Positions 4,879 through 6,494 of a stretch of DNA of 6,494 nucleotides are shown in pieces. The notes under the pieces are model-generated. The model searched no databases. It saw nothing but the letters and a program-made list of their open reading frames with translations, and was not told the DNA's origin. The first letter of the stretch is position 1; every line of letters starts with the position of its first letter. Location of the stretch: NCBI GenBank assembly GCA_003499585.1, contig DNSU01000001.1, positions 1 through 6,494 on the forward strand. The letters are read 5' to 3'. The position numbers and the translations under genes are program-made. Source of the DNA: Cyanobacteria bacterium UBA9579 (GTDB lineage Bacteria; Cyanobacteriota; Vampirovibrionia; Gastranaerophilales; UBA9579).

Positions 4879-6494
4879 GGAACTTCACCCCTGTTACTTT
4901 TGTTGCGCCATTATTTTTCTGCGTAACACCAATAGTCCTATTTGCTGATTCTATCATAGGTTTTCTTAAAGATACTACTATAAATTGTGTATTTGACGCC
5001 TGAGTTTTTATCATTTGAGCTAATCGCTCTGCATTTATGCCATCAAGGTGCATATCAACTTCATCAAATGCATAGAATGGTGCTGGCATGTAACGCTGCA
5101 ATGCAAATACCAGAGCTAAAGCCGTGAGGGATTTTTCTCCACCACTCATGGCTTCTAAGCGTTGCATTTTCTTGCCTCTTGGCTGTGCTTCGATAGTTAA
5201 GCCGCCAGAAAATGGTTCATGAGTATTTTCCAAAATTAAACTGCCTATACCATCAGACAATTGCTCAAAAATATCTTTAAAGTTGCCGTTTACATTGTTA
5301 AATGTGTCCATAAAAGATCGATATTTAAGATCTTCATAGCCATTCATTCTTTCAATTATCTGAGTTCTTTCATTGGAAAGAGTATCTATCTTATTTTTAA
5401 GCTCCTGTTTTCTGTTGAAAACCTCATCATATTCGACCAGAGCCTTCATGTTTACAGGCTCGAGTTCTTCCATTCTACGCTGAAGTCTTGCTATACCTTT
5501 ATTTACTTCTTCTATAGATATGTCTACTTTTGCTAAAGCTGCAATATCATATCCCTGCTGAACTAATTCTTCTCTAATATTGAAAAGTTCAGGTTCTAAT
5601 TCTTTTCTTCTTGTTTTGAACGCTTCTACCTGTTCATGGAATCTTTCAATTTTAGATTCGGCAATACTTTTTCTCTTTTCAAGATTTAAGACTTCTTCAT
5701 TAATGCTGTCTCTTTTTTGTTGAAGTTCAACTAATTCGTGGCCTATTTCTTTAATTTTCTCGTTTAATTCTAATATTTTCTTATCAGTTTCAGTAATTTC
5801 ATTTTTATGAAGCTCTTTTTCCTGAGCAAGAGTAACATTATCTTTACCAAGACTCTCTATTCTTTCTTCCTGTGCTTTGATCGCCTGATTATTAAAGTCT
5901 ATCTCCATTTTTAGAGACTTAATATCATTATTGCAATTGGCAAGTTTAGATTCATTGCTCTTGATTTGGAACTCAATACTTTCTGTCAGATCATTTAATC
6001 TGGTTAAATCATCTTTTGGTAATGTTTTTTCTATATTTACAATTTGATCACTAATGCCTTGAATCATCTCAGCAATTTTTTGAAGCTTGTCATTCTGTTG
6101 AGATAACGCCTTTTCAGCCTCATCAACCTTTGGAGTAAGCTCAGTAATTAAATTACGCTTTAATTCTAAAGTTGCATCAAAATCGCTCAGGTTTCTCGAT
6201 ATATTATCAAGTTCAAGTTTCTTTCTGTTAAGCTCGGTCATCGTGCTTGAATAGTCTTGTCTTATTTTATCCAGCTTTTTTTCAGCTTCAGCTTTTGATC
6301 TTTCAAGAGCTATACTCTTATTTTCAAGCTCTTTAACTCTTTCTTTATAAATATCAAGCTCATCATCATCAGCCTGAGCAAATTTCAGCCCTGATCTACT
6401 TGCAGAACCTCCTGTCATCGCACCTGACTTTTCAAGAAGACTTCCATCAAGTGTAACCATACGATATCTGCCAATCAGACTTCTTGCTACATTG
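4871..6494 (-). CDS. smc: Chromosome condensin ATPase SMC, C-terminal part (5' end outside window)
   Basis: SMC is the ATPase of the bacterial condensin that organises and segregates the nucleoid with ScpA and ScpB. The frame is open to the window edge; the codons before the methionine at 6460 read NVARSLIGRYR and join a typical end-of-hinge segment (MVTLDGSLLEKSGAMTGGS), so 6460 is an internal methionine and not the start. About 540 residues are visible, a little under half of a usual protein of about 1,200 residues. Numbering from that methionine: a charged coiled coil covers about 30-375, then comes the C-terminal ATPase head with the ABC signature SGGEKS (439-444, nt 5129-5146), Walker B PFYAFDEVD (461-469, catalytic E467) and D-loop LDG (472-474). 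The usual switch histidine (THRK) is replaced by SLRK (497-500), which I recall as common in cyanobacterial SMCs. The stop codon overlaps the scpA start by 8 nt, so translation is probably coupled. Confidence 0.97.
   Translation of the reverse strand, partial: NVARSLIGRYRMVTLDGSLLEKSGAMTGGSASRSGLKFAQADDDELDIYKERVKELENKSIALERSKAEAEKKLDKIRQDYSSTMTELNRKKLELDNISRNLSDFDATLELKRNLITELTPKVDEAEKALSQQNDKLQKIAEMIQGISDQIVNIEKTLPKDDLTRLNDLTESIEFQIKSNESKLANCNNDIKSLKMEIDFNNQAIKAQEERIESLGKDNVTLAQEKELHKNEITETDKKILELNEKIKEIGHELVELQQKRDSINEEVLNLEKRKSIAESKIERFHEQVEAFKTRRKELEPELFNIREELVQQGYDIAALAKVDISIEEVNKGIARLQRRMEELEPVNMKALVEYDEVFNRKQELKNKIDTLSNERTQIIERMNGYEDLKYRSFMDTFNNVNGNFKDIFEQLSDGIGSLILENTHEPFSGGLTIEAQPRGKKMQRLEAMSGGEKSLTALALVFALQRYMPAPFYAFDEVDMHLDGINAERLAQMIKTQASNTQFIVVSLRKPMIESANRTIGVTQKNNGATKVTGVKFHE
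4886..4892 (-). promoter_or_regulatory. Ribosome binding site of scpA, inside the smc coding end
   Basis: On the minus strand AGGGGTG lies 7 nt before the scpA ATG (4876-4878) and within the last codons of smc. It supports the overlapping start and suggests that scpA is translated both by coupling and from its own site. Confidence 0.55.

Noticed and set aside
5261..5536. Plus-strand 91-codon open frame
   Set aside because: It is antisense to the SMC coiled coil and head junction; its low-complexity hydrophobic content (F, Y, I, L) is what the reverse of lysine/glutamate-rich codons produces.
4871..6460. SMC as a short complete protein starting at the methionine at 6460
   Set aside because: The frame stays open to the window edge and the upstream codons (NVARSLIGRYR) are typical SMC hinge sequence, so the gene is simply cut by the window.

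Overview
The window is AT-rich (hand counts give roughly 28% to 38% G+C depending on the stretch). All six supported genes lie on the minus strand. In transcription order, from high to low coordinates, they are: the 3' part of smc (cut by the window edge), scpA, a DUF2806-type gene of unknown function, a small GIY-YIG nuclease gene, scpB, and a large hybrid histidine kinase. No tRNA, rRNA, CRISPR array or classical insertion sequence was seen.

Organism: the SMC C-terminus carries a VSLRKPMIES...RTIGVTQ segment and a DEVDMHLDG box, and ScpA carries a VTLKDLIKQL segment. From memory of these families, these resemble cyanobacterial versions more than the usual THRKGTME / DEVDAALD forms. Together with the low G+C, this suggests a non-photosynthetic relative of cyanobacteria (Melainabacteria / Vampirovibrionia, for example the gut order Gastranaerophilales). 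This is an inference from motifs, not a database match.

Region 4150-6494 is a tight smc-scpA unit with an 8-nt overlap. With scpB (2285-2791), these encode the three subunits of the bacterial condensin that compacts and segregates chromosomes. Between scpA and scpB sit about 1.36 kb that have nothing obvious to do with condensin: a DUF2806 protein (3254-4114) and a GIY-YIG nuclease (2925-3224).

The nuclease gene is the most unusual part of the window. It is bracketed by two 34-bp repeats in inverted orientation (2882-2915 and 3210-3243; 29/34 identical), and the repeat at its 5' end supplies its Shine-Dalgarno sequence, start codon and first codons. A third, decayed repeat lies at 2825-2845. 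The 362-bp unit looks like a minimal mobile or repeat-linked nuclease cassette lodged in the condensin operon.

Region 6-2129 encodes a receiver-GAF-histidine kinase with a C-terminal domain that looks like a GGDEF fold whose active-site signature has been lost. It is separated from scpB by 155 bp holding a weak promoter candidate and several short inverted repeats.
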